A stretch of DNA of 64,000 bases, from contig CAZSYU010000002.1 of assembly GCA_964611345.1 (NCBI GenBank), positions 44,185 to 108,184 on the forward strand, in the 5' to 3' direction. Made by a program: the position numbers and the translations under genes. The notes beneath the pieces are model-generated. The model was not told the origin of the DNA and made no database searches. It was given only the letters and a program-made list of their open reading frames with translations. This DNA is from JALZVT01 sp964611345. Lineage in GTDB: Bacteria; Pseudomonadota; Gammaproteobacteria; Pseudomonadales; Azotimanducaceae. This document shows, piece by piece, positions 35,738 to 44,299 of the stretch; the first letter of the stretch is position 1, and every line of letters starts with the position of its first letter.

Positions 35738-35804
35738 TTGACCTCGCATTGTCGGCCACTCTTCGTAGCTAGAAACTGTTCTAAGTACGAGGAGAGACGC
35801 CACC

Positions 35805-37016
35805 ATGGCCAGTGCCGCCCAGAATTCTAAAAACCAGCCCGAAGTTGTGATTGTTGATGCTGCCCGTAGCGCCGTAGGGCGCAAAAACGGGGGGCTTAGC
35901 ACTATGCACCCCACAGATATTCTCGGTCAGGTGTTCAACAAGTTGTTGGCGCGTAACTCGCTGCAATCCGGCGTTATCGATCAGATCATTGGCGGTTGTA
36001 TCAACAAGCTGGGTGCTCAGGGCATGAATGTTACGCGCACGGCGTGGCTGGCCCAGGGTGGCGCTCAGGAAACACCTTGCATCACCATAGATTCGCAATG
36101 TGGTTCTTCTCAGGAAGCAGTGACGCTCGCGTCTCACGCCATTATCTCGGGTACCGCAGATGTTGTTCTGGCGTGTGGCGTTGAGAGTATGTCAAAGCTG
36201 CCGATCGGTTCGGACGCCGTTGGGTTACCCAAGCATTTGGGCAAACCGGTATCGCGCAGTTACTTCGAACATTACGAATTCACCAGCCAGTTTGAGGGTG
36301 CTGAGCGTATGTGTGAGAAGTACCAGCTGACGCGCGCAGATACCGATGCGTTTGGGTTGCGCTCGCAGGAACTCGCGGCTGCGGCCATTGCTGATGGCCG
36401 ATTTGATTCCCAGATATTACCGCTGGACGTTGCTGTGCTCGATGACGATGGTAAGCGCACAGGTACTACCGAAACCTTCAATGCCGATGAGGTGCCACGC
36501 GAGACGAGTCTTGAACAGTTGGCAGAGCTAAAGCCGGTTGCCCGCGAAGATGGCGCGCACACGGCAGGCACGTCCTCACAGATCGCTGATGGAGCGGCAG
36601 CCGTGTTGCTGATGTCAGCCGATAAAGCGGCCAGTTTGGGGCTGAAACCCTTGGCTCGGGTGGTGTCCACCGCGCTGGTTGGCTGCGATCCGGTCTTGAT
36701 GCTGGAAGGACCAATTCCTGCGACTGAAAAAGTGCTGGCCGATGGTGGTATCAGCGTTAATGACGTTGATGTGTTTGAGGTTAACGAAGCTTTCGCCTCT
36801 GTCGTTCTGTCCTGGGCGAAAACTGTTGGCGCTGATATGGCCAAGGTTAATCCCAATGGCGGCGCGATTGCGCTGGGTCATCCGCTTGGCGCAACGGGTT
36901 GCTTTTTAATCACCAAAGCGGTGCACGAACTTCAGCGTACCGGCGGGGAGTATGGGGTGATCAGCATGTGTTGCGGCGGCGGGTTGGGTACTGGCACGCT
37001 GATTCAGCGCGTTTAA
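35805..37016 (+). CDS. Acetyl-CoA C-acyltransferase (thiolase)
   Basis: 403 residues. The active-site Cys lies in TIDSQCGSSQEAV (near residue 95), with NEAFASV and GGAIALGHPLGATGC supplying the oxyanion and His motifs, and CCGGGLGTGT carrying the second catalytic Cys. This is the degradative thiolase type that cleaves 3-oxoacyl-CoA with CoA. The N-terminal SAAQNSKNQPEVV leader is slightly longer than usual. ATG 35805 is preceded by GGAGAG. A SnoaL-like gene follows within 2 nt, so the two are probably translationally coupled. Confidence 0.93.
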   Translation: MASAAQNSKNQPEVVIVDAARSAVGRKNGGLSTMHPTDILGQVFNKLLARNSLQSGVIDQIIGGCINKLGAQGMNVTRTAWLAQGGAQETPCITIDSQCGSSQEAVTLASHAIISGTADVVLACGVESMSKLPIGSDAVGLPKHLGKPVSRSYFEHYEFTSQFEGAERMCEKYQLTRADTDAFGLRSQELAAAAIADGRFDSQILPLDVAVLDDDGKRTGTTETFNADEVPRETSLEQLAELKPVAREDGAHTAGTSSQIADGAAAVLLMSADKAASLGLKPLARVVSTALVGCDPVLMLEGPIPATEKVLADGGISVNDVDVFEVNEAFASVVLSWAKTVGADMAKVNPNGGAIALGHPLGATGCFLITKAVHELQRTGGEYGVISMCCGGGLGTGTLIQRV

Positions 37017-37017
37017 G

Positions 37018-37386
37018 GTGGCCGTTGCACAACAACGGGTGAGCGCGTTTATCGATGCGTTCAACCGCATGGACATTGATGCTGCCTGCGACATGCTGGC
37101 TGAGAACGTCGTTTATCACAATATTCCCATGGAACCCGTAGTGGGGCGCGAAGCCGCTCGAGGTTTCCTGAAGGCCATGCCAAATCTTGAGAACATTGAA
37201 TGGGAAGTGTTTCACACGGCGGAAAATGGCGACACTGTGCTGAATGAACGCGAAGACCGGTTTTTTATGACCGATGGCAGCAAGATCGCAGTGCGGGTTA
37301 TGGGCGTGTTCAAAATTGCGAACGACGAGATCGTTGAGTGGCGCGATTACTTTGATATGGCGGAGTTTGCGGCGCAGCAGGGTTAG
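37018..37386 (+). CDS. SnoaL-like/limonene-1,2-epoxide hydrolase family protein
   Basis: 122 residues with the cystatin-like cone fold of the SnoaL/LEH family: VSAFIDAFNRMDIDAACDMLAENVVYHNIPM at the start and VFKIANDEIVEWRDYFDMAEF at the end are family signatures. The RDYFD segment includes acidic residues that in limonene epoxide hydrolase form part of the Asp-Arg-Asp triad. A GTG start at 37018, one base after the thiolase stop, implies coupling. Possible reactions are epoxide hydrolysis or isomerisation of a ketosteroid-like substrate. Confidence 0.82.
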   Translation: MAVAQQRVSAFIDAFNRMDIDAACDMLAENVVYHNIPMEPVVGREAARGFLKAMPNLENIEWEVFHTAENGDTVLNEREDRFFMTDGSKIAVRVMGVFKIANDEIVEWRDYFDMAEFAAQQG

Positions 37387-37395
37387 GGGCGTGCA

Positions 37396-37641
37396 TCAGC
37401 CACCTGGCACACGAGGCATTAAAAACACTTCAGCGTCCTTAGGTATCTGGGTGTTCCAGCCATCGCGATAGATGTGCCCGTTGATCGACACGGCAATACC
37501 CTCGTCGATCAGGCCTTGCAAGCGCGGATGACGTTCGACAAGTTTGCGCAGCAGCTCGCGAATGGTGTCGGCCTCGATATGCATCGAGGCCGTATCACCC
37601 ACAGCGCTGCGAATTGCGCCTGAAAACTGAATCTCTGGCAT
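37396..37641 (-). CDS. MoaD/ThiS-family sulfur-carrier-like protein
   Basis: 81 residues with a beta-grasp pattern and a C-terminal Gly-Gly (MPRVPGG), the feature that is adenylated and thiocarboxylated in MoaD and ThiS. Residues SINGHIYRDGWNTQIPKDAEVFLMP are the usual pre-tail motif. The gene lies 38 nt downstream of a xanthine-dehydrogenase-type large subunit, so it may supply sulfur for molybdopterin or the Mo-bound sulfido ligand. A MoaE or an activating E1 enzyme is not in this window. Confidence 0.82.
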   Translation of the reverse strand: MPEIQFSGAIRSAVGDTASMHIEADTIRELLRKLVERHPRLQGLIDEGIAVSINGHIYRDGWNTQIPKDAEVFLMPRVPGG

Positions 37642-37679
37642 AACCTGCCCAGCAGACGAATCAGACGCAGGCGGGCTGC

Positions 37680-39974
37680 TTAACCCGCCGAAACCGCTTT
37701 GTCTGCTGCAGCCTGCGCTTTTAATGCAGCGCGAATGCGTGGCGGCGACATCGGTACGTGGTCGAGGCGTACGCCAACCGCGTTTGATACGGCGCTGCCA
37801 ATTGCAGCCAGTGGCGGAACAATTGAAGTTTCGCCCACACCACGCACACCGTACGGATGATCCGGGTTTGGAATCTCCAGAATTTCCGTATCGATGAATG
37901 GCAGGTCAGAGCAGACCGGTATGCGGTAGTCCAGGAAGCCTGGATTCTGCAAGCGACCATCTTCGCCGTAGATGTACTCTTCATTCAGCGCCCAGCCAAT
38001 GCCTTGGGCGGCTGCGCCCTGGAACTGACCTTCGACGTACTGTGGATGAATGGCCTTGCCGGCGTCCTGTACCACGGTGTAGCGAACAACCCGGGTTGAG
38101 CCAGTCTCGGGATCGACTTCGACATCACAGATATGGCTGGCGAAAGATACGCCCGCGTTATCCGCAACCGTTTCGTTGTGGCCTGAAATAGGTCCGCCGG
38201 TTCGTGGTGATGCGGCTGCAATCTCTTGCAGTGACAGCGGGATGAGATTGGAGTGATGCACGCCAACCGCATGCGCCTCGCCGTCTTTCCACTCGACTTC
38301 TTCGACTGGAATTTCCCACTTTTGCGCGGCTCGTTCGCGCAGGACATCAATCGCCTGCCGGGCCGCAAAGATCGTGGCCATGCCTGATGAGAAGGTGCCG
38401 CGACTGCCCTCGGTGGTGTCGTTGTGACCTAGCGAGTTGGTGTCGCCAATGGTGCACTTCACCTGATCGTAGGGAATGCCCAGTTCTTCTGCGGCAATGA
38501 GCGACATCGACGCGCGTGAGCCGCCGACATCGACGGTGCCGATGGTTAGGTTAACGGTGCCGTCGGTGCCGATGTTCAGGTCGGTACAGGTTTGGCCACC
38601 GAAGTTGAACCAGAAGCCACAGGCCATACCGCGGCCCTGATTGGGCCCCAGAGGCGCTTTCATATGCGGATGATTTTTCACCGCTTCGAGGGTGGGCAAA
38701 ATGCCAATGGGCCCATAGGTGGGGCCGTAGTTGGCTTTGGTGCCTTCGCGGGCGGAATTCAGAATGCGGAAATCAACCGGATCCATGCCGATAGCTTCAG
38801 CCACCAGATCCATGGTGCTTTCTACGCCAAAGGCGACCATTGGCGCAGATGGTGCGCGGTAGGCGGCTACCTTGGGCCGGTTAACCAGTACGTCCCAGGC
38901 CACCGACTGCACGTTGGGCAGGTTGTAGCAGGCGAACGACGTCATGGCGCCCAGCATGCCCCAGATACCGGGGAACGCGCCGCCCTGATAGCGCAGGTCG
39001 GCAAAGGCCGCGGTGATGCGACCATCGCGCGTGGCACCAATCTTGATATCCATTGACGTAGAAGCGGTAGGGCCAGAGGCGCGGAAGACTTCTTCGCGGG
39101 TCATAACAACCTTGACCGGGCGGTTTGCCTTGCGCGACAAACCCAGTGCCACCGGTTCCATCCAGACGTGCGTCTTGCCGCCGAAACCGCCGCCGATCTC
39201 CGAGGAGGTGACTTTCAGTTTGGCAATATCAAGGCCTAACAAAGTCGCGCATACGGTGCGGAAGGTATAGTGCCCCTGGGTGGTTACCCAGAGTTCACCA
39301 GAACCATCGGGACCCACGCTTGCGAGACAGGCGTGAGGCTCAATGTAGCCCTGGTGGGTTTGCTCGGTTTTATAGGTCTTTTCGATGATCACATCGGCCT
39401 GCTTGAAGCCTTCTTCAATGTCGCCGTGACCAAACTGATTACGCGCCGCAACGTTGGAATCTTTGGTAGGGGCCGGTTCGACACCCATGGTACGCGTGCC
39501 AGGCTGCACCAGCGGTGCGTTCGGTTTCATTGCTTCGTCTAGGTCGGTGACATGTGGCAGTACCTTGTAGTCAACCTTGATGAGCTTTAATGCCTTGCGG
39601 GCAGTGTTCTCATCCACGGCTGCGACGGCAGCAACAGCGTGGCCGTCATACAGCGCGCGATCGCGGGCCATGCAATTCACAAGAATGTCGTAATTGGGTC
39701 CAGCGCCGCCAACCAGATCAGGCAGGTCTTTGCTGGTGAGCACCGCTTTTACACCTTTCAGCTTTTCAGCTTTTGTTGTGTCGATGCTTTTAATTTTCGC
39801 GTGCGCGTGCGGCGAACGCAGAATTAGACCAACTAGCTGACCTGGGGCAGAGGCGTCGGCGCCGTAGCGCGCGCGACCGGTGACCTTGTCGATACCGTCC
39901 GGGCGTTCGGGGCGTGTGCCCACAATCTTAAAATCTTGATCGGTGAAGTTGGTGTTCTGATTGTTGTTGCTCAT
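37680..39974 (-). CDS. Xanthine dehydrogenase family molybdopterin-binding subunit
   Basis: 764 residues. The N-terminal aldehyde-oxidase/xanthine-dehydrogenase a/b hammerhead is seen in TGRARYGADASAPGQLVGLILRSPHAHA. The Mo-binding part contains GGGFGGKTHVWMEP and AAYRAPSAPMVAFGVESTMD, and the catalytic Glu is in GVRGVGETSIVPPLAA. The AYRAPSAP loop is unlike the AYRCSFR loop of form I CO dehydrogenase, so aerobic CO oxidation is unlikely. The enzyme would hydroxylate an aldehyde, purine or aromatic CoA ester. It is encoded with the 2Fe-2S and FAD subunits upstream (order FAD, FeS, Mo). Confidence 0.93.
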   Translation of the reverse strand: MSNNNQNTNFTDQDFKIVGTRPERPDGIDKVTGRARYGADASAPGQLVGLILRSPHAHAKIKSIDTTKAEKLKGVKAVLTSKDLPDLVGGAGPNYDILVNCMARDRALYDGHAVAAVAAVDENTARKALKLIKVDYKVLPHVTDLDEAMKPNAPLVQPGTRTMGVEPAPTKDSNVAARNQFGHGDIEEGFKQADVIIEKTYKTEQTHQGYIEPHACLASVGPDGSGELWVTTQGHYTFRTVCATLLGLDIAKLKVTSSEIGGGFGGKTHVWMEPVALGLSRKANRPVKVVMTREEVFRASGPTASTSMDIKIGATRDGRITAAFADLRYQGGAFPGIWGMLGAMTSFACYNLPNVQSVAWDVLVNRPKVAAYRAPSAPMVAFGVESTMDLVAEAIGMDPVDFRILNSAREGTKANYGPTYGPIGILPTLEAVKNHPHMKAPLGPNQGRGMACGFWFNFGGQTCTDLNIGTDGTVNLTIGTVDVGGSRASMSLIAAEELGIPYDQVKCTIGDTNSLGHNDTTEGSRGTFSSGMATIFAARQAIDVLRERAAQKWEIPVEEVEWKDGEAHAVGVHHSNLIPLSLQEIAAASPRTGGPISGHNETVADNAGVSFASHICDVEVDPETGSTRVVRYTVVQDAGKAIHPQYVEGQFQGAAAQGIGWALNEEYIYGEDGRLQNPGFLDYRIPVCSDLPFIDTEILEIPNPDHPYGVRGVGETSIVPPLAAIGSAVSNAVGVRLDHVPMSPPRIRAALKAQAAADKAVSAG

Positions 39975-39997
39975 CGTATTCTCCTACTTCGCTGGAA

Positions 39998-40531
39998 TTA
40001 CTTGCTGGCCGCTTTTTTGGCTTTCGCCCTGGCGGCCTTCGCTTTGGCTTTGGATTTTGCTTTCCGCAGATCTTTTGCGGCGTCATCAACAGCACGCACA
40101 ATTTTGTCGTAACCCGTGCAGCGACACAGGTTGCCGGCGAGCGCGTAGCGAATCTCTTCTTCGCTGGGATCGTCGTTGCGATCGAGCAGAGCTTTGGCGG
40201 CTACCAGAAAACCCGGTGTGCAAATGCCGCATTGCAGTGCCGCATGTTCGATGAATTTGCTCTGCAGAGGGTGCAGATCGGCGCCATCGGCCATGCCTTC
40301 AACGGTCTCTACGCTCCGGCCTTCGACTTCTGCGCCCAGCACCAGGCACGAACAAACCAGCCGGTCATCTACGGTAACGCTGCAAGCGCCACAGTCGCCG
40401 GTGCCACAGCCCTCTTTGGCTCCTGTTAAACCGAGACGGTTGCGCAATACATCAAGCAGTGGCTCGTTGGGGGGGCAGACAAATTCGACGGCATCGCCGT
40501 TCACGGTGGTGGTTACGTGTACGCCTGACAT
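39998..40531 (-). CDS. (2Fe-2S)-binding subunit of the molybdenum hydroxylase
   Basis: 177 residues. The plant-type 2Fe-2S cluster motif EGCGTGDCGACSV and Cys of CSCLV lie in the first domain. The second cluster is in CGICTPGFLVAAKALL and CRCTGYDKIVRAV. This subunit passes electrons from Mo to FAD. The C-terminus carries an unusual Lys/Ala-rich tail of about 25 residues (DLRKAKSKAKAKAARAKAKK) after the family's normal end. It overlaps the FAD subunit stop by one base (ATGA-type). Confidence 0.93.
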   Translation of the reverse strand: MSGVHVTTTVNGDAVEFVCPPNEPLLDVLRNRLGLTGAKEGCGTGDCGACSVTVDDRLVCSCLVLGAEVEGRSVETVEGMADGADLHPLQSKFIEHAALQCGICTPGFLVAAKALLDRNDDPSEEEIRYALAGNLCRCTGYDKIVRAVDDAAKDLRKAKSKAKAKAARAKAKKAASK

Positions 40532-41391
40532 TATTTGCCTCCTGCGCGCTGGAATGCGACTTTTGCTGCGCGCCGTGCAAGTACAGCGGCAACTTCGGTT
40601 CTGAATTCAACGGTGCCGCGTTTGTCGTCGATGGGGTTGCAGGCGGCCTCGCAAGCATCGCTCAACGCCGCCAGTGCGTCGTCGTCGAGTTTGCTGCCGA
40701 TGATTGCGGCGGCGGCGTCGGGTACAGTCACAGCGGTTGGGGCAACTGCGCCCAGCACAACGGTTGCGTCTTTAATAACGTTCTTGGCGCCCAGCGTCAG
40801 ACAGACAGCGGCGGAACATACGGCAATGTCCATTTCGGTGCGTGGAATAAAACGCAGGTAGGCGTCGCCAACTTTAGCGCCACCCTTAGGTAGTGAAATC
40901 GATTCGATAACCTCACCTTTCTTAAGTGAGGTTTTGCCCGGACCAGTGACCACTTTTTCGACTGCAACGCTACGTTTGCCTTTAGGACCAACGATGGCGG
41001 CTTTTGCGCCAGCGGCAATCATGGCAGGTACGCTGTCAGCAGCAGGGGAGGCATTGCACAGGTTACCAACCATGGTGCAACGCCCTTGAACCTGATCAGA
41101 GCCAATCAGTTCAGCGGCTTCAACGACGCCAGGCCAGGCCTTCTTTAGGGCTTTGTGTTCACCCAGCTCGGCACCGGATACGGCGGCGCCAACCCTAAAA
41201 CCGCTCGCTGTCTTGGTAATTTTTTTGGTGGCGGGGATGCGCTTGATGTCAACCACAAGGTCGGGTTCGAGCATACCGGCTTTCATGCGGACCAACAGAT
41301 CGGTGCCGCCGGCGAGGACAAAGGACTTGCCCTTGGCTTTGGCAAGGAGGTTTGCGGCCTCCTTGGTGGTGGTGGGTGCTTCGTATCTCAT
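40531..41391 (-). CDS. FAD-binding subunit of the molybdenum hydroxylase
   Basis: 286 residues of the CoxM/CutM type FAD-binding family. AGGTDLLVRMKAGM is the FAD pyrophosphate loop, and TMVGNLCNASPAADS the second flavin motif. The C-terminal CO-dehydrogenase flavoprotein domain (VVLGAVAPTAV, KRGTVEFRTEVAAVLARRA) is complete. First gene of the three-gene operon; the next gene overlaps by one base. Electron acceptor unknown. Confidence 0.92.
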   Translation of the reverse strand: MRYEAPTTTKEAANLLAKAKGKSFVLAGGTDLLVRMKAGMLEPDLVVDIKRIPATKKITKTASGFRVGAAVSGAELGEHKALKKAWPGVVEAAELIGSDQVQGRCTMVGNLCNASPAADSVPAMIAAGAKAAIVGPKGKRSVAVEKVVTGPGKTSLKKGEVIESISLPKGGAKVGDAYLRFIPRTEMDIAVCSAAVCLTLGAKNVIKDATVVLGAVAPTAVTVPDAAAAIIGSKLDDDALAALSDACEAACNPIDDKRGTVEFRTEVAAVLARRAAKVAFQRAGGK

Positions 41392-41544
41392 GAGTGGCTT
41401 GCCTCCCTCTCGTCAAGCTCGCGTAAATCCGCCGCCGGTGAATGCTCTCAGATGGACATCCTCGGGCGATCGGTGAGTAGTGATCGTAACCGCTTGCGCC
41501 CGTCAGTCACAGTGCCGAGTGGCGATTTTATGGCGCCAGGTCCC

Positions 41545-42525
41545 TCACACGCGCAGAAGCACATTTTCCAGCATCTCATCAAGCGGTGTCAGGCTGATGC
41601 CGAGGGTCGAACAAGCCGGTTCGGGATCATAATGGTCATCGTGATGCAGTATTTCCATCATCGGAGAGGTGATCGGCGGATTTTTCGAGACGGCCTCTAA
41701 CAGCGTTGCCAGCGCCAGCGCCAGTCCGCCAGGTAACCCGATGACGCGGGTTTTGTTGTTAACCATACTCGCCGCGCGGCTAATGAGTTGCCGCTTGTTG
41801 AGCGCTTCTGGCCCGGCCAACGTGAGCCTTGCGTTAAAATCCGCGGGCAAAGCGGAAGCGGCCGTTAGCGCGTCTACCACATCCCCCGCATACAGGGGTT
41901 GATCGCGGGCATTAGGGGCAAACACCACATTTAGCGCCTTACGCGCCTGCGCATTGAGCGCCTGGGCAGCATAGTCGCCTTCACCAAGCACCATGGGCAC
42001 CTGCAGAATTAGCGCCGGGTGCGGGGCCGCGAGCAGCAGCTCTTCAGCGCGCCCCTTGGAGGCCAGACAGGCATTGCTGGCGGTGGGCGCCGAACCCACG
42101 ATGCTTAAGTAGTGAATGCGGCGAATAGTCAGGCCTTCGAGCGCCGAGAGGAGCGCGGCTGTGGTGTCCTCGTGGGCCTGCTGGTAGGTGCTCCACGGTG
42201 ATTCTTTCAGGATGCCAGCCAGATGAATAACCTCATTGCAGCCTTGCGCGGCGTCTTGCAGGGCGGTGACGTCCGTGTATTCGAGTTGGGTGATAGTGAT
42301 GTTGCTGGTCTGGACCGGTGGCAGGGTATCAACCGTCGTCTGCAAGGCGAGGGCTGCGGAGGCTGAGCGCACTAAGGCGACGACGCCCCGGGTCTCAGCA
42401 ACGGCTGGAATGAGCCTGCTGCCGAGATGGCCGTTGGCGCCGGTGATCAATAGCTTGTTGCCATCCGGTTGCCCTGCTGTGGCGGGCGAGGACGGTGCTG
42501 GTGCTGTTGCAGGTATGTCGGTCAA
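41545..42525 (-). CDS. NAD(P)-binding atypical SDR (epimerase/NmrA-like)
   Basis: 326 residues. The Rossmann motif GANGHLGSRLIPAV is at about residue 31. It is preceded by a Pro/Ala-rich non-conserved leader (TDIPATAPAPSSPATAGQP). The classical YxxxK is absent or shifted, and downstream segments (VIHLAGIL, RIHYLSIVGS) resemble complex-I assembly or NmrA-type atypical SDRs. Role unknown. Its start region overlaps that of the divergent phosphatidyltransferase gene by 11 bases if both starts are right. Confidence 0.8.
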   Translation of the reverse strand: MTDIPATAPAPSSPATAGQPDGNKLLITGANGHLGSRLIPAVAETRGVVALVRSASAALALQTTVDTLPPVQTSNITITQLEYTDVTALQDAAQGCNEVIHLAGILKESPWSTYQQAHEDTTAALLSALEGLTIRRIHYLSIVGSAPTASNACLASKGRAEELLLAAPHPALILQVPMVLGEGDYAAQALNAQARKALNVVFAPNARDQPLYAGDVVDALTAASALPADFNARLTLAGPEALNKRQLISRAASMVNNKTRVIGLPGGLALALATLLEAVSKNPPITSPMMEILHHDDHYDPEPACSTLGISLTPLDEMLENVLLRV

Positions 42526-43171
42526 AGTACACTCCGAGGTTCAAGAGGCGGTCGGCTCGCGATTCGCCCCGGTTCAAGTGTACCCATTGTGGAGAACTCC
42601 TGCGGACGTGAAAGCTGGTATTGGTTTGGCCAACACGCTGACGGCATTACGCGGCTTGCTGATTGCGCCACTGGTATGGGCGATCTATCAGTCAGATTTT
42701 CTGCTGGCGGCTGTTGTATTCACGTTGGCGGTGATTACCGATCTTGTGGATGGCCCAATTGCCCGCGCACGTAACGAGGTCAGCGTGCTGGGTGGAATTT
42801 TTGATCACAGTGTTGACGCCCTGTTTGTTGCTGCAGGACTGCTTGCGCTGGTGTTATTCGGTGCGCAACTGGTGGTGCCCTGGGGCCTGCCGGTGCTGGT
42901 GGTGCTGTCGTTCACGCAGTACGCACTGGATTCGAAGGTCTTGGCAGGGCGAGCGCTCCGGGCTAGTGCGCTCGGGCGCTATAACGGCATAGGCTATTTT
43001 GTTGTGCTGGGGATTGCCCTTATTGGTGCCGTGGTGTTTGAAGCGCTGGGCCTTAGCCGCGCCTTGCTTGCGCAGCTGGTGAACCTGTGCGGCTGGCTGC
43101 TTGTTGTTACGACACTGCTGTCGATGCTTGATCGTCTGCTTGCGTACCGAACAGCTCGCGGTTCGCCTTAG
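42515..43171 (+). CDS. CDP-alcohol phosphatidyltransferase family protein
   Basis: About 218 residues with six hydrophobic segments. The exact family motif D-G-x2-A-R-x8-G-x3-D-x3-D reads DGPIARARNEVSVLGGIFD and continues HSVD. This binds the metal and CDP-alcohol. Family reactions move a phosphatidyl group from CDP-diacylglycerol to an alcohol, or use a CDP-alcohol donor. The ATG at 42515 (MSVKVHSE) is tentative, and a GTG just before VKAGIGLANTLT would leave a shorter protein. The 3' end overlaps the convergent membrane-protein gene by 65 bases. Substrate unknown. Confidence 0.85.
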   Translation: MSVKVHSEVQEAVGSRFAPVQVYPLWRTPADVKAGIGLANTLTALRGLLIAPLVWAIYQSDFLLAAVVFTLAVITDLVDGPIARARNEVSVLGGIFDHSVDALFVAAGLLALVLFGAQLVVPWGLPVLVVLSFTQYALDSKVLAGRALRASALGRYNGIGYFVVLGIALIGAVVFEALGLSRALLAQLVNLCGWLLVVTTLLSMLDRLLAYRTARGSP

Positions 43172-44138
43172 GTAAAAACAACACGCCAAGCAGCGCATTA
43201 AACAGCACAAAAAAGGTGTGCATTACCAGGCTGAACGCACCTACTTCGGGGTACTCGGGGAACAGTACGGTCCATAGGAGTAGTGCGCCGGCATGAAACG
43301 GCAGTGGGAGTGCTGCCGACAAAAAGATCACTGGCAGAAAGGCCAGCATTTGACCAAAGTTAACCGGTACCTGAAACAGTTCGAGCGCCAAAGTGTAGAT
43401 GACCACCGCCATTATCAGGTTGGGTGCCTTGAATAACAGCAAGAGTAGGTACTGGCTGGGTTTGGCGCGTTTGAAAGTGCTCAGTAGGGGTTTGTCGCGC
43501 AGTGTTGAACCAGGCAATAGCTTGCCGGAAAAGTACAACAGATGAATCGGGATGTAGGCGAGGGCGATTAAAAATACCACCGGCAAGATGACATTTAGCG
43601 GTAGCTGTGAGGAGGCTTCGACCACCAGTTGGTTGTAGAGCAACACACCGATGGCGGAGAAGAACAGCAGTTGGTAGATCTCTGCCAGCGCTAAAAAAAT
43701 CATGCTGGAGAGCGCTTCCCAACCGGGCACTTCATGACGCCGCAGCAAGTACAGCGACATGGCGCCTTTGCCAACCTGCTCATTCACCATCGACAGTATG
43801 TAGGCGCTGCCCCTGATCGGCAGAATATCGGTGTATTTGATGGTGGGCACGTTGAACCAGCGAATCACGCGCCAGGTGGCGTGGGCGTCAACGACAAAGA
43901 AAAAAATGGAATAGGGAATCATCAGAGCGAGCCACTGCCACCATTTGACCCCAGAGAAAAATTTTACCAAATACTCGATGGGACCAAGGCCTGCCGGATC
44001 CCGTGCGCCGGCCTCAACGATTTTTGTATATACCAGATAGAAGCAGGCGAGTGCCAACAACCATGTAATGGTTTTGAAAGTCCAGGCTTTGGTGTTGGAC
44101 GTTTCGGCGGCTTTTGCTGCCGGGGATGCGTCGCTCAT
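43107..44138 (-). CDS. Multi-span membrane protein, flippase-like (MprF/AglD TM-domain type)
   Basis: 343 residues with about eight hydrophobic segments, beginning after a short charged N-terminus (SDASPAAKAAETS). The block RGSAYILSMVNEQVGKGAMSLYLLRRH in the first third resembles the conserved loop of the lysylphosphatidylglycerol-synthase transmembrane/UPF0104 family, whose members may flip lipids. That resemblance is moderate. It is encoded convergently with a CDP-alcohol phosphatidyltransferase with a 65-bp overlap, which suggests a lipid-related role. Confidence 0.6.
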   Translation of the reverse strand: MSDASPAAKAAETSNTKAWTFKTITWLLALACFYLVYTKIVEAGARDPAGLGPIEYLVKFFSGVKWWQWLALMIPYSIFFFVVDAHATWRVIRWFNVPTIKYTDILPIRGSAYILSMVNEQVGKGAMSLYLLRRHEVPGWEALSSMIFLALAEIYQLLFFSAIGVLLYNQLVVEASSQLPLNVILPVVFLIALAYIPIHLLYFSGKLLPGSTLRDKPLLSTFKRAKPSQYLLLLLFKAPNLIMAVVIYTLALELFQVPVNFGQMLAFLPVIFLSAALPLPFHAGALLLWTVLFPEYPEVGAFSLVMHTFFVLFNALLGVLFLPKANRELFGTQADDQASTAVS

Positions 44139-44299
44139 ACGTCGCTAGGCCTTCATTCGTGTAGGTGTATACAAGACGCTACATTCTACGCGGATAAGCC
44201 TTTAGTTAGCAGTGTATAACTGAGTTACCATAGGCAAATAACCTGCCTCAATCTGTCGTTTTTGATCTCTGCGGGAAACGGGTGTTGGAAGAAGATTTT

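Noticed and set aside
37680..41391. Aerobic carbon monoxide dehydrogenase (coxMSL)
   Set aside because: Gene order FAD-FeS-Mo is similar, but the large-subunit loop reads AYRAPSAP, not the AYRCSFR of true CO dehydrogenase.
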